A DNA stretch of 64,000 nt from Kribbella sp. VKM Ac-2569 (GTDB lineage Bacteria > Actinomycetota > Actinomycetes > Propionibacteriales > Kribbellaceae): NCBI RefSeq assembly GCF_004216905.1, contig NZ_SGXJ01000001.1, positions 2,108,001 through 2,172,000 of the forward strand, given 5' to 3'. How positions within the stretch are numbered: the first letter of the stretch is position 1; each line of letters opens with the position of its first letter. The notes below the pieces were generated by a model. It was not told where the DNA came from and searched no databases. It saw nothing but the letters and a program-made list of their open reading frames with translations. Positions 33,454 through 41,048 of this stretch are shown piece after piece. Position numbers and translations under genes: made by a program.

Positions 33454-34689
33454 TCAGCGGGCAGGCCGTTCGGAAGCAATAGTTGGTATATCAAGGGTTC
33501 GGGCCGCGAAACTGATCCACGCGGACCGCAGGTGCAGCCGGATCCGTACCTGGTCGGCCGTCAGAACACGTTTTCCGCGCGACCCGACCGCCTCGACGGT
33601 GAGCGCCCGCCCGCCACCCGGGCCGACGCCGGTCCGCTTCAGGACCCGGACGTAGCGGATCGAGCCGACGTCGAAGACCGCCTGCATCTGGGCGGCCGTC
33701 CGGGTCACCGTCCACGTCACGTTCGGGTTCCCGTTCTTCGGGTACGCGTCCCAGCCGTCCGCCTTCGTGAGCTGGTACGGCGCGTCACCCGCCGCCGTCG
33801 CCCCGCCGTTCGACGAGGAGAACTCCGCGATGATCGGATTCCCCTTGTACAGCCGGACCTGTCCCGCGGTCGCCGCGATCGCGTTGTTCGTCGACGTTTC
33901 CTCCGAGTCGTGCCCGCCGTACACCTGGCAGGACGTGGTGTCGCACAAGTCGTACGCTTTCCGCGCCGCGCGAGCCCGGTGGAACACCGAATAGGTGCGG
34001 GCGGCAACGGCCTGCGCCTGCAACGCGGCCGGGCGCCAACTCGACACCGACTCCCGAGGTACGACGCCACGCAGGTAGTACTCGAGCGGCAGCACGTTCA
34101 CCGTGTCCAGATGCGCCCCGGACACGTCGATCGCCCGCAGCGCACCGCGATACCGGCGTACGGCGCCACTCGGCAGCACCAGGCCGATCACGGCCGCGCC
34201 CTCGAACTGCGTCATGCCCGTGAACGTCTTGTAGAGCGTCCATTTCCGGGCCTTCGCGTCGTACGAGCTGATCTTCGTGCCGTGCTCGCCGTTCGGGTCG
34301 ATCGACCACTGACTCCGGGTCGAGGCCCTGGGCAACGGGTAGACCTTTCCGGTGGCCATCGAGCGGACCGCGAGCCCGCTCACCGCACCGACCCGGACGC
34401 CGTCGGTGGTGTCGGCGCTGACCCGGACCCGGATGCTGCCGGTCGCCTTCCCGGTCGTCGTCCCCGGGTAGTAGAAGTCAAGGATCTGCTTCGCCGGCTT
34501 CCCCGCCAGCGCGGCACCTTGCGCGCCGTACTGCGACAGTCCGCGACCGTGGCCGAATCCGCGCCCGTTGATCGTCGTGTCCGGCGCCGCTGCCGGCACG
34601 ACCTCGCGGGCCTGGGCGGTCGCGCTGATCACCGTGGACGACAGCACAACGACGGCGATGGCACCCCGGGGATTCAGCACAGTTCTCAT
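33454..34689 (-). CDS. secreted SpoIID/LytB domain protein
   Basis: A 411-residue exported protein (signal up to ~27, TAQA-REVV) with a SpoIID-type domain in the order found in actinobacteria: NGRGFGHGRGLSQYGAQGAA near the N-terminus, then VLPLEYYLRGVVPRESVSSW and LQAQAVAARTYSVFHR, and a C-terminal AEFSSSNGGATAAGDAPY. SpoIID proteins are lytic transglycosylases of denuded glycan in sporulating bacteria; here a role in wall turnover is likely. Its start overlaps the stop of the amidase gene as ATGA, so the two wall enzymes are coupled. The last codons carry the upstream GH76 operator-like site. Confidence 0.85.
   Translation of the reverse strand: MRTVLNPRGAIAVVVLSSTVISATAQAREVVPAAAPDTTINGRGFGHGRGLSQYGAQGAALAGKPAKQILDFYYPGTTTGKATGSIRVRVSADTTDGVRVGAVSGLAVRSMATGKVYPLPRASTRSQWSIDPNGEHGTKISSYDAKARKWTLYKTFTGMTQFEGAAVIGLVLPSGAVRRYRGALRAIDVSGAHLDTVNVLPLEYYLRGVVPRESVSSWRPAALQAQAVAARTYSVFHRARAARKAYDLCDTTSCQVYGGHDSEETSTNNAIAATAGQVRLYKGNPIIAEFSSSNGGATAAGDAPYQLTKADGWDAYPKNGNPNVTWTVTRTAAQMQAVFDVGSIRYVRVLKRTGVGPGGGRALTVEAVGSRGKRVLTADQVRIRLHLRSAWISFAARTLDIPTIASERPAR
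33483..33494. promoter_or_regulatory. operator-like 12-mer, upstream copy, inside the SpoIID gene
   Basis: TTGGTATATCAA is the exact inverse complement of the site at 33355, with centres 128 bases apart, and lies 34 bases upstream of the GH76 -35. It is within the last codons of the SpoIID gene and again uses the rare ATA codon. Confidence 0.6.
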
Positions 34690-36059
34690 GATCGTCTCCC
34701 GTAGACAAGATGGACCTGCCGGTCACGCCGGTCCCAGACCAGCCAGCCACGCTGGAACTTCTGCCGCGATCCGCCCGCTACCCGATAGGCGTCGGTGATC
34801 GGCAGCCCGAGCCGCGCGCTGCCGGCCCCGAGCTGGCGGTACCGGGTCCGGAAAGCGCCGGACGTGGAATGGGGGCCGGTGGCAACGGAGTAGAAGACGT
34901 CACGGGTGCCGAAGTACGTCGCCCAGCCGGTCCGGGTCCGATGCTCGCCCCAGAACGGCTGGCCGAGGTTCCGGAAACCGAGTTTCCGGGCGTACTCGTA
35001 GATCGGGGTGGAGAAACTCCCGCTCATCAAGGTGTTCACGCGCTGCTTCAGCCAGCCGAGCATGTTGTACAGCTGGGTTCCGGGGCACGCCGTCGCCTTG
35101 GTGTCGCGGTGTCCGGAAACCGTGTGCAGGCGGCTTCCGTCGAGCACGATCGTGGCCAGCGGCGACCGGTAGTTGGCGTCCAGTTTCCACGCGATCACGC
35201 GCGCCGTGGACTCCAGCATCGCCGGAGGTGGTGCGGTCTGCTCGAAGTTTCCGATCACCGCGACGCCGAACGAGTTCGCGTTGAACGACGACGTGTGCGC
35301 GCCGAGCACCGGCAGTTGCGCACCGCCGTACCGGCCTTCGAAGACGCGGCCGAAGCGGTCGACGAGAAAGTTGTACCCGAGGTCGCACCAGCCGCGGCTC
35401 TTCACGTGATACGCGTACATCGCGCGCACCATCGCCGGGACCTGCGTGCGGGTGTAGTCGTTCCGGTCGGCGGTGTGGTGGACGAACGCCGCCAGCACAG
35501 TCTTCGTGTACTTCGGCCGCACGCACGAGCCACCGTTGTACGCACGGAGCCTTTCATCCGCGCCCCAGCGTTTCCGGCTCACCATCAACGGCATCGGGTA
35601 CGGCGCCCTGCTCGACGCCGCCTCGACTGTGCCGCCCGGCTCCTCGGAGTCGGAGCTGAGCACGCCAGGCTGGATCAGAACAACCTTGGCGTCAGGCACC
35701 GTGCCGGAAGCGGTCACCGCGCTCGCCTGCACGCCCGTGGCATTACCGACCCACAACGGCTCGGTGCCGGAGCGCTCAATTCCTTCGGGATCCGATGGAT
35801 CGGGCCCGTGATCGTCCTCGATATGCATCGGTTGCCAATCGGTCCATTGACCGTCGCGTTCGACGCGAACCTTCGCCGTCACTCCCTGGACGCCTTCGGG
35901 CCAGGTGATGCCGACCATTCCGAACGGTGCGGTTTCGGCCCGGACGGACGGCCCGTCGAGTGGAATCTCCTGGTACGAGGGATCCGGGTTGTCGTGCGGT
36001 AGCGGGACCAGGGCAGCCGCCGCCAGCACGAGCGGCAGTAGTCGCGCAGTCTTGCCCAT
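34686..36059 (-). CDS. secreted peptidoglycan recognition protein / N-acetylmuramoyl-L-alanine amidase
   Basis: The 457-residue protein has a signal peptide and an N-terminal beta domain typical of actinobacterial PGRPs (VGITWPEGVQG; WVGNATGVQASAV). A zinc amidase_2 domain follows at ~165-330, with His in AAFVHHTADRNDYT and His/Cys in VSGHRDTKATACPGTQLYN. The C-terminus has LGFP-like repeats (RLGLPITDAYRV, then GWLVWDRRDRQVHLVYG), which tether proteins to the wall. It should cleave the stem peptide from peptidoglycan. It is the first gene of a two-gene operon with SpoIID. Confidence 0.9.
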   Translation of the reverse strand: MGKTARLLPLVLAAAALVPLPHDNPDPSYQEIPLDGPSVRAETAPFGMVGITWPEGVQGVTAKVRVERDGQWTDWQPMHIEDDHGPDPSDPEGIERSGTEPLWVGNATGVQASAVTASGTVPDAKVVLIQPGVLSSDSEEPGGTVEAASSRAPYPMPLMVSRKRWGADERLRAYNGGSCVRPKYTKTVLAAFVHHTADRNDYTRTQVPAMVRAMYAYHVKSRGWCDLGYNFLVDRFGRVFEGRYGGAQLPVLGAHTSSFNANSFGVAVIGNFEQTAPPPAMLESTARVIAWKLDANYRSPLATIVLDGSRLHTVSGHRDTKATACPGTQLYNMLGWLKQRVNTLMSGSFSTPIYEYARKLGFRNLGQPFWGEHRTRTGWATYFGTRDVFYSVATGPHSTSGAFRTRYRQLGAGSARLGLPITDAYRVAGGSRQKFQRGWLVWDRRDRQVHLVYGRRS

Positions 36060-36218
36060 AGACAGCCTTCCGGCGCGGGGACGGACAGTCGCTGGGCGGC
36101 GCGCTCCTCGATTATGCGCCGACGGTGCCGCTTTCCGGGCATTACGTCACCCTGCGTGGCGTCGCCTGTCTTGAGGGATTGGATAGGCTCTCCCTAAAGC
36201 CCCCGAGAGAGGCCCGAC

Positions 36219-37058
36219 ATGGAATTCATCCTGATCATCGCCGTGGTGGTGATCGCGGTTCTGGCGTACCGCTCGTACCGTCGGACCCAGCTGCAGACCA
36301 AGCAGCAGCACCAGATCACCGCCGCCGAGCTCGAGGCGGTGAAGCGGACCGCCGACGAGGACATCACCCGGTTCGGCGAGGAGCTGCAGGACCTCGACCT
36401 GGACATGGTCGGCAAGGACCTCGGCGACGGCGCGCGGCAGGACTACCAGCGCGCGCTGGACTCCTACGAGTCCGCGAAGCAGGCGGTCGGTCAGGTCACC
36501 GAGGCCGACCAGATCAAGCACGTGATCGAGATCCTCGAGGACGGCCGGTACGCGGCTACCTGTGTGCGCGCCCGGGTGAACGGCGAGCCGCTGCCGCAGC
36601 GCCGTCCGTCCTGTTTCTTCAACCCGCAGCACGGCCCGTCCGTCGAGGACGTGAGCTGGGCGCCGCCGGGTGGCGCGCCGCGTGAGGTGCCGGCCTGCGC
36701 GGCCGACGCCGAGCGGGTCCGCGCCGGCGCGGAGCCGGATGTCCGCAAGGTCATGGTCGGCCCGCAGCGGGTTCCGTACTGGGAGGCCGGCCCGGCCTAC
36801 TCGCCGTACGCGCAGGGCATGTTCGGTGCGCTCGGCGGTGTGATGACCGGCATGTTCCTCGGCACGATGCTGGGCGGCATGTTCGCCGGCGGCGGGTACG
36901 GCGACTACGCGGGCGGCTACGACGGCGGCGGCGATGGCGGCGGCGACGGAGGCGGTGACGGCGGGGGCGACTTCAACCCGTTCGACGGCGGAGGCGACGG
37001 CGGCGGCGATGGCGGCGGCTTCGACTTCGGCGGCGGAGACTTCGGCGGCGACTTCTAG
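36219..37058 (+). CDS. membrane protein with Gly/Asp-rich tail, unknown function
   Basis: A 279-residue protein I can only describe. Residues 1-17 (MEFILIIAVVVIAVLAY) form one membrane helix. Residues ~25-130 are helical, with a repeated acidic pattern (DITRFGEELQDLDLDMVG) and CVRARVNGEPLPQRRPSCFF. A second hydrophobic segment lies at ~203-220 (GMFGALGGVMTGMFLGTMLG). The last ~55 residues are repeats of GGGD plus GGGDFG. The general layout (single helix, helical domain, DUF1542-like glycine tail) recurs in actinobacteria. GAGAGAGG precedes the ATG. Amidase start is divergent, 159 bases away. Confidence 0.75.
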   Translation: MEFILIIAVVVIAVLAYRSYRRTQLQTKQQHQITAAELEAVKRTADEDITRFGEELQDLDLDMVGKDLGDGARQDYQRALDSYESAKQAVGQVTEADQIKHVIEILEDGRYAATCVRARVNGEPLPQRRPSCFFNPQHGPSVEDVSWAPPGGAPREVPACAADAERVRAGAEPDVRKVMVGPQRVPYWEAGPAYSPYAQGMFGALGGVMTGMFLGTMLGGMFAGGGYGDYAGGYDGGGDGGGDGGGDGGGDFNPFDGGGDGGGDGGGFDFGGGDFGGDF

Positions 37059-37064
37059 AACGCG

Positions 37065-37102
37065 ACAGGGCCCCGGTGACCAGTTGGTCACCGGGGCCCT
37101 GT
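37065..37102. terminator. bidirectional terminator, 17-18 base stem
   Basis: ACAGGGCCCCGGTGACCA (37065-37082) and 37085-37102 are perfect complements, giving a very stable hairpin between the convergent Gly/Asp-rich protein gene and the secreted paralogue. Confidence 0.9.
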
Positions 37103-37109
37103 GCTGTGC

Positions 37110-38006
37110 TCACTCGCCGAACAGCGGGGCGTTCCCCTCGGCGGTGTTCAAGAAGTAGATCGGGTCCTTGAAGTCACCGGGCACCTTGCCCAGGCCCTTG
37201 ATCACGGTCGAGGCTCCGTTGGCGTGACCAACGGCGTACAGGTAGGCCGAGCCGGTGTCCTTGTCGATCCCGGCGAGCAGCGTGCTCTGCGTGCCGCACT
37301 TCTCCGCGACCAGGTACTCGAACCCCTGCCAGGTCGACGTGCGAACCTTCTTGACAACCGGAGCGCCGGTGACCGGGATGTGGATCGTGTAGAGCGCGCC
37401 ACCGTTCGTCGTGGCCAGGAAGGTGTCGTACGTCGCGGTCTCGCTGATCAGCGCCATCGTCTTCACCGACGAGTAGCCCGACCAACGCGTCACCACCCGG
37501 CCTCCCGAGGTGTACCGGTAGAGCACCCCGTCGCCGCGCAGCCGGTACTCCGCAGTCCGGCTGGTCTTGCCCCAGTACCACGAGGACTCGATCGTCTTGT
37601 AGCCGATGTATCCGACGCCGCGAGACTTCAGCGAGGTGAACGGCTTGCCGGTGGAGTCCACGCCGTACGAGCCGCCGTACAGCGTCCCGCTGACGATCAC
37701 GTTGCCGGACCACGTGTAGTCCGCCCCGACGCCCAGCGAGATGGTCCAGGTCGACGCGAGCTTCGCGAGTCCCGGGGAGAACATGTGCGGGCCGGTCGAC
37801 CGCTTGACGGTGGCCGGCGACGTCGCGGTGACCGCGGCGTTGGCCATGTCACCGCCGGCCGTGATCGAGCCGAGGTTGATCGAGCAGGCGGCGGTCGCGG
37901 CCGCGGTCGCAGTGCCGACAGCGGTCGCGGTGCCGGCCGACGTCGCGGCCAGCCCGCCGACCAGCAGTGCGGAGGCCGCCACAGCGGAAGCCCGGTTCAG
38001 TTTCAT
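37110..38006 (-). CDS. secreted protein of unknown family, paralogue B
   Basis: A 298-residue exported protein (signal ~1-30, then an Ala/Thr-rich stretch). It is paralogous to the gene 21 bases upstream. Shared elements are a GPH-M/L-FSPG-A box followed by STW at ~72-87, and a C-terminal block from ~195 with KKVRTSTWQGFE, CGTQSTLL and IDKDTGSAYLYAVGHANG. The middle (~90-185) is unrelated in detail: it is Tyr/Trp/Gly-rich (YIGYKTIESSWYWGKTSR) and could be propeller-like blades. Two cysteines may form a disulfide. No function can be assigned. AAAGG precedes the ATG. Confidence 0.75.
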   Translation of the reverse strand: MKLNRASAVAASALLVGGLAATSAGTATAVGTATAAATAACSINLGSITAGGDMANAAVTATSPATVKRSTGPHMFSPGLAKLASTWTISLGVGADYTWSGNVIVSGTLYGGSYGVDSTGKPFTSLKSRGVGYIGYKTIESSWYWGKTSRTAEYRLRGDGVLYRYTSGGRVVTRWSGYSSVKTMALISETATYDTFLATTNGGALYTIHIPVTGAPVVKKVRTSTWQGFEYLVAEKCGTQSTLLAGIDKDTGSAYLYAVGHANGASTVIKGLGKVPGDFKDPIYFLNTAEGNAPLFGE

Positions 38007-38027
38007 CGAAATGCCTTTCAGGAGTGG

Positions 38028-38906
38028 TTATTCGCCGTTTCGGGGCAGTGCGTCGTCGAGGCGCCACAGCGAGGTGACGGGGTCCTTGAAGGTGCCGGGG
38101 ACCTTGCCCAGGCCCTGGATCACGGTCGAGGTGCCGTTGGCGTGCCCGACGGCGTACAGGTAGGCGCTGCCGGTGTCCTTGTCGATTGCCGTGAGCAACG
38201 TGCTCTGCGTGCCGCAACGCTCGGCCACGAGGGTCTCGAAGCCCTGCCAGGTCGAGGTGCGGACCTTCTTCACGGTCGGCTGCAACCGGGTGTCCGCAGG
38301 GATGTGGATCGTGTACAGCGCACCCCCGCGGGTGGTCGCGAGGAATGTGTCGTACGTCTTGGTCTCACTGATCAGCGTCATCGCCTTCACCGAGGCGAAC
38401 CCGGGGTACTGGCGGACGTTCTTCCAGCTCGTCCATCGGAACAGGACGCCGTCGTTGCGCAGGCCGTAGCGCGCGATCCGGGTCGCCGGCGAGCCGTAGG
38501 TGGCCTGTTCGAACATCGTGAACTTGTCCCAGCCGCCACCGACCAGGTTCGGGTACATGTACAGCTCGCCGGTCATCTCGTCGTAGCCCCAGGACACCTG
38601 GTACAGGCGTGATCCGAGGACGACGTACCCGTCGTTCGAGCCGGCGTCCCAGCGCCAGGTCGAGCTGACCCGCGCTGCTCCGGGCGAGAACAGATGAGGT
38701 CCGGCGACGGTCTTCGCGGTCGGGGGTGTCCCGGCGGTAATGGTCGTGTTGGGCGCGTCACCGCCGCTCGTCACCGGCTGGAGCTGCATCTTGCAGGCAG
38801 CAGCCGGAGCGGCAGCGGCCGTCGTACTCGGGGCGATGGTGGCCAGTGCGCCCAGCAGTACGGCGGCCGTTGCAGCAGTGGAGGCCCGTCTCAGGTAGCT
38901 CTTCAC
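38028..38906 (-). CDS. secreted protein of unknown family, paralogue A
   Basis: The 292-residue tandem partner of paralogue B, with a signal peptide (MKSYLRRAS, hydrophobic core, AAAAPAAA). It shares the GPHLFSPGAARVSSTW box and a C-terminal ~90 residues that match paralogue B at about 76 of 90 positions by eye. The middle region (WRWDAGSNDGYVVLGSRLYQ; GGWDKFTMFEQATYG) differs strongly. The repeated short Tyr/Trp/Gly strands suggest a beta-propeller or lectin-like fold, which is a guess. The start is a GTG at 38906. Probably one operon with paralogue B. Confidence 0.75.
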   Translation of the reverse strand: MKSYLRRASTAATAAVLLGALATIAPSTTAAAAPAAACKMQLQPVTSGGDAPNTTITAGTPPTAKTVAGPHLFSPGAARVSSTWRWDAGSNDGYVVLGSRLYQVSWGYDEMTGELYMYPNLVGGGWDKFTMFEQATYGSPATRIARYGLRNDGVLFRWTSWKNVRQYPGFASVKAMTLISETKTYDTFLATTRGGALYTIHIPADTRLQPTVKKVRTSTWQGFETLVAERCGTQSTLLTAIDKDTGSAYLYAVGHANGTSTVIQGLGKVPGTFKDPVTSLWRLDDALPRNGE

Positions 38907-38916
38907 ACCTCAGACG

Positions 38917-39141
38917 ATGCAGCCTGGTCCGCCGAAGTTGCGTTATCCACTGATCTTGATCGGGACGGACTCCGAGCCGCAACTTTTCCGCCGGCGGCCA
39001 TATCGAGTTGAGCGAGAAACCTTCTCCGAAAGGACCTGCCCCGACGGGGTGCTGTACCGGTTCGACCACCACTGGAACGCCGACTTCCCGTACGACACCA
39101 GCTACCGGTACAACGGCAACGCGTACCTGTACGGCGCGTAG
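38917..39141 (+). CDS. possible short gene or gene remnant
   Basis: A 74-codon frame in the 260-base gap between paralogue A and lpdA. Its last ~40 residues look protein-like (CPDGVLYRFDHHWNADFPYD then TSYRYNGNAYLYGA), with aromatic and Asn/Tyr content seen in secreted proteins. There is no signal peptide, clear ribosome site or known relative, so it may be the tail of a decayed gene. The rest of the gap shows no terminator or promoter that I can name. Confidence 0.25.
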   Translation: MQPGPPKLRYPLILIGTDSEPQLFRRRPYRVERETFSERTCPDGVLYRFDHHWNADFPYDTSYRYNGNAYLYGA

Positions 39142-39166
39142 CAGCCGACCGCCGCCTTCACCGAGC

Positions 39167-40546
39167 TCAGCTGCGCAGGTGGAGGCGGCGGGCGGCTTCG
39201 GCCACCGAGCCGGAGACCGAGGGGTAGACGGTGAAGGCCTGGGCCACCTGGTCGACCGTCAAACGGGCGCCGACGGCCAGCGAGATGGGATGGATGAGTT
39301 CGCTGGCGCGGGGGGCCACCACGACACCGCCGACGACGATGCCGGTATTGGGGAGGCAGAAGAGTTTGACGAAACCGTCGCGGACGCCCTGCATCTTGGC
39401 GCGGGCGTTGTCGGACAGCGGCACCTTGACGACCATCGCCGTACTGCCGCCGGCGTCGACCACGGCTTGGGTCAGGCCGACCGTCGCGATCTCGGGGGCC
39501 GTGAAGACGTTCGCGGAGACCGTTGACTGGTCCAACGGGGTGACCGCATCGCCGAGCGCATGCGCCATCGCGATCCGGCCCTGCATGGCGGCCACCGAGG
39601 CCAGCATCAGTACGCCGGTGCAGTCGCCGGCCGCGTAGACGCCGCGGGCCGTGGTCCGGGAGACCCGGTCGACCTGGACGAACCCGCCGTCGGTCAGCGA
39701 CACGCCCGACTCGACCAGATTCATGTCGTCGGTGTTCGGCAGCGACCCGACCGCGAGCAGCGCGTGCGACCCCTCGACCTTCCGGCCGTCGGTCAGCGTC
39801 ACCACGACTCCGTCGCCCTGCCGCTTGACCGACTCGGCCCGGGACTTGCCCAGGACCGTGAGTCCGCGTCGCTTGAACACGTCCTCCAGGACTGCTGCCG
39901 CGTCAGCGTCTTCACCGGGTAGCACCCGGTCCCGCGACGACACCAGAACGACGTCGCTGCCGAGAGCGTCGTACGCGCTGGCGAACTCCGCACCGGTGAC
40001 ACCGGACCCGACCACGATCAGCCGCTCGGGCAGTTCTTCGAGCTCGTAGACCTGCTCCCAGGTCAAAATCCGCTCCCCGTCCGGCTCGGAGCCCTGGAGG
40101 ATGCGGGGCCTTGCGCCAGTGGCGATCAGGATCACGTCCGCGTCCAGGCGCTCGTCGCCGACGACCACGGTTTCCGGCCCGTCCAGGCGGCCGCGGCCCT
40201 TGACGATCCGGACCTTGTCCCTGTCCAGCCGGCGCTCGATGCCCTCGGACTGGGCGGTGGCGAGCGCTTTCACCCGTTTGTTGACGACGGAGAGATCGAC
40301 ACGCACGGAGTTCGCCGGGTCGTCGTCGCCGTCGTCCAGCCGGACACCCAGCTCCCCGGCCTCCTCCACCTCGGTCATCACCTCCGCGGTGGCGATCAGG
40401 GTTTTGCTCGGTACGCAGTCGGTGAGCACGGCAGAACCGCCGATCCCGTCGGAATCGACGACCGTTACCTCCCCGCCCAGCTGGGCGGCCGCACTGGCCG
40501 CTTCGTACCCGCCTGGACCGCCTCCGATGATCACAACTCGCGCCAC
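39167..40546 (-). CDS. lpdA: LpdA-like NAD(P)H-quinone dehydrogenase (flavoprotein disulfide reductase family)
   Basis: A 459-residue FAD protein with the dihydrolipoamide dehydrogenase fold: FAD box VVIIGGGPGGYEAASAAAQL, NAD box IVVGSGVTGAEFASAYDALG and ARGVYAAGDCTGVLML. The redox disulfide CxxxxC is not intact: the segment is GIGGSAVLTDCVPSKTL, with one Cys where true enzymes have two, and the C-terminal His-Glu pair reads IHPISLAV. This matches mycobacterial LpdA (Rv3303c), which reduces quinones rather than lipoamide. It probably serves in redox defence. Divergent from the gamma-glutamylcyclotransferase-like gene, 31 bases away. Confidence 0.82.
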   Translation of the reverse strand: MARVVIIGGGPGGYEAASAAAQLGGEVTVVDSDGIGGSAVLTDCVPSKTLIATAEVMTEVEEAGELGVRLDDGDDDPANSVRVDLSVVNKRVKALATAQSEGIERRLDRDKVRIVKGRGRLDGPETVVVGDERLDADVILIATGARPRILQGSEPDGERILTWEQVYELEELPERLIVVGSGVTGAEFASAYDALGSDVVLVSSRDRVLPGEDADAAAVLEDVFKRRGLTVLGKSRAESVKRQGDGVVVTLTDGRKVEGSHALLAVGSLPNTDDMNLVESGVSLTDGGFVQVDRVSRTTARGVYAAGDCTGVLMLASVAAMQGRIAMAHALGDAVTPLDQSTVSANVFTAPEIATVGLTQAVVDAGGSTAMVVKVPLSDNARAKMQGVRDGFVKLFCLPNTGIVVGGVVVAPRASELIHPISLAVGARLTVDQVAQAFTVYPSVSGSVAEAARRLHLRS

Positions 40547-40577
40547 GGGAGGTCATTCTTCCGTATCCTCTGATTCC

Positions 40578-41039
40578 GTGACCCTGTACGCCGCGTTTGC
40601 GTCGAATCTGGACCCGAACCTGATGTCCGAGCGGTGCCCGTACTCGCCACTGCGCGGGACCGGCTGGATCACCGGCTGGCGCCTCACCTTCGGCGGCGAG
40701 GAGCTCGGTTGGGAGGGCGCGATGGCCACCGTGGTCGAGGACCCGGCCGACCCCGCCAACCAGGTCTTCGTGGCGCTCTACGACATCCACCCCAAGGACG
40801 TCGAGAGGCTCGACGAGTGGGAGTGGATCGACCAGGGCGTCTACCGCAAGATCCAGGTCCGGGTGCAGACCCTGGACGGCGAGCAACTGGCCTGGATGTA
40901 CGTGCTGAACGCCTACGAGGGCGGTCTGCCCTCGGCCCGCTACCTGGGCATCCTGGCCGAGGCCGCCGAAGCGGCCGGAGCTCCCGACGACTACGTGGCG
41001 GACATCCGCTCACGGCCCTGTCAGTCGTCGGGTCATTAG
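40578..41039 (+). CDS. gamma-glutamylcyclotransferase-like (AIG2 family) protein
   Basis: A 153-residue protein with the start TLYAAFASNLDPNLMSERCP, corresponding to the substrate loop YGSN in gamma-glutamylcyclotransferases (here FASNL). The probable catalytic Glu lies in DVERLDEWEWIDQGVYRKI. Such enzymes release 5-oxoproline from gamma-glutamyl amines. The start is a GTG with TATCCT 8 bases upstream and no Shine-Dalgarno. Nine bases separate it from the phosphomutase gene on the same strand. Confidence 0.8.
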   Translation: MTLYAAFASNLDPNLMSERCPYSPLRGTGWITGWRLTFGGEELGWEGAMATVVEDPADPANQVFVALYDIHPKDVERLDEWEWIDQGVYRKIQVRVQTLDGEQLAWMYVLNAYEGGLPSARYLGILAEAAEAAGAPDDYVADIRSRPCQSSGH

Positions 41040-41048
41040 AGTGCCCAT

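Noticed and set aside
36920..37050. Short repeats resembling a CRISPR or satellite array
   Set aside because: They are in-frame GGGD codon repeats in the tail of a coding sequence; no spacer structure and no cas genes.
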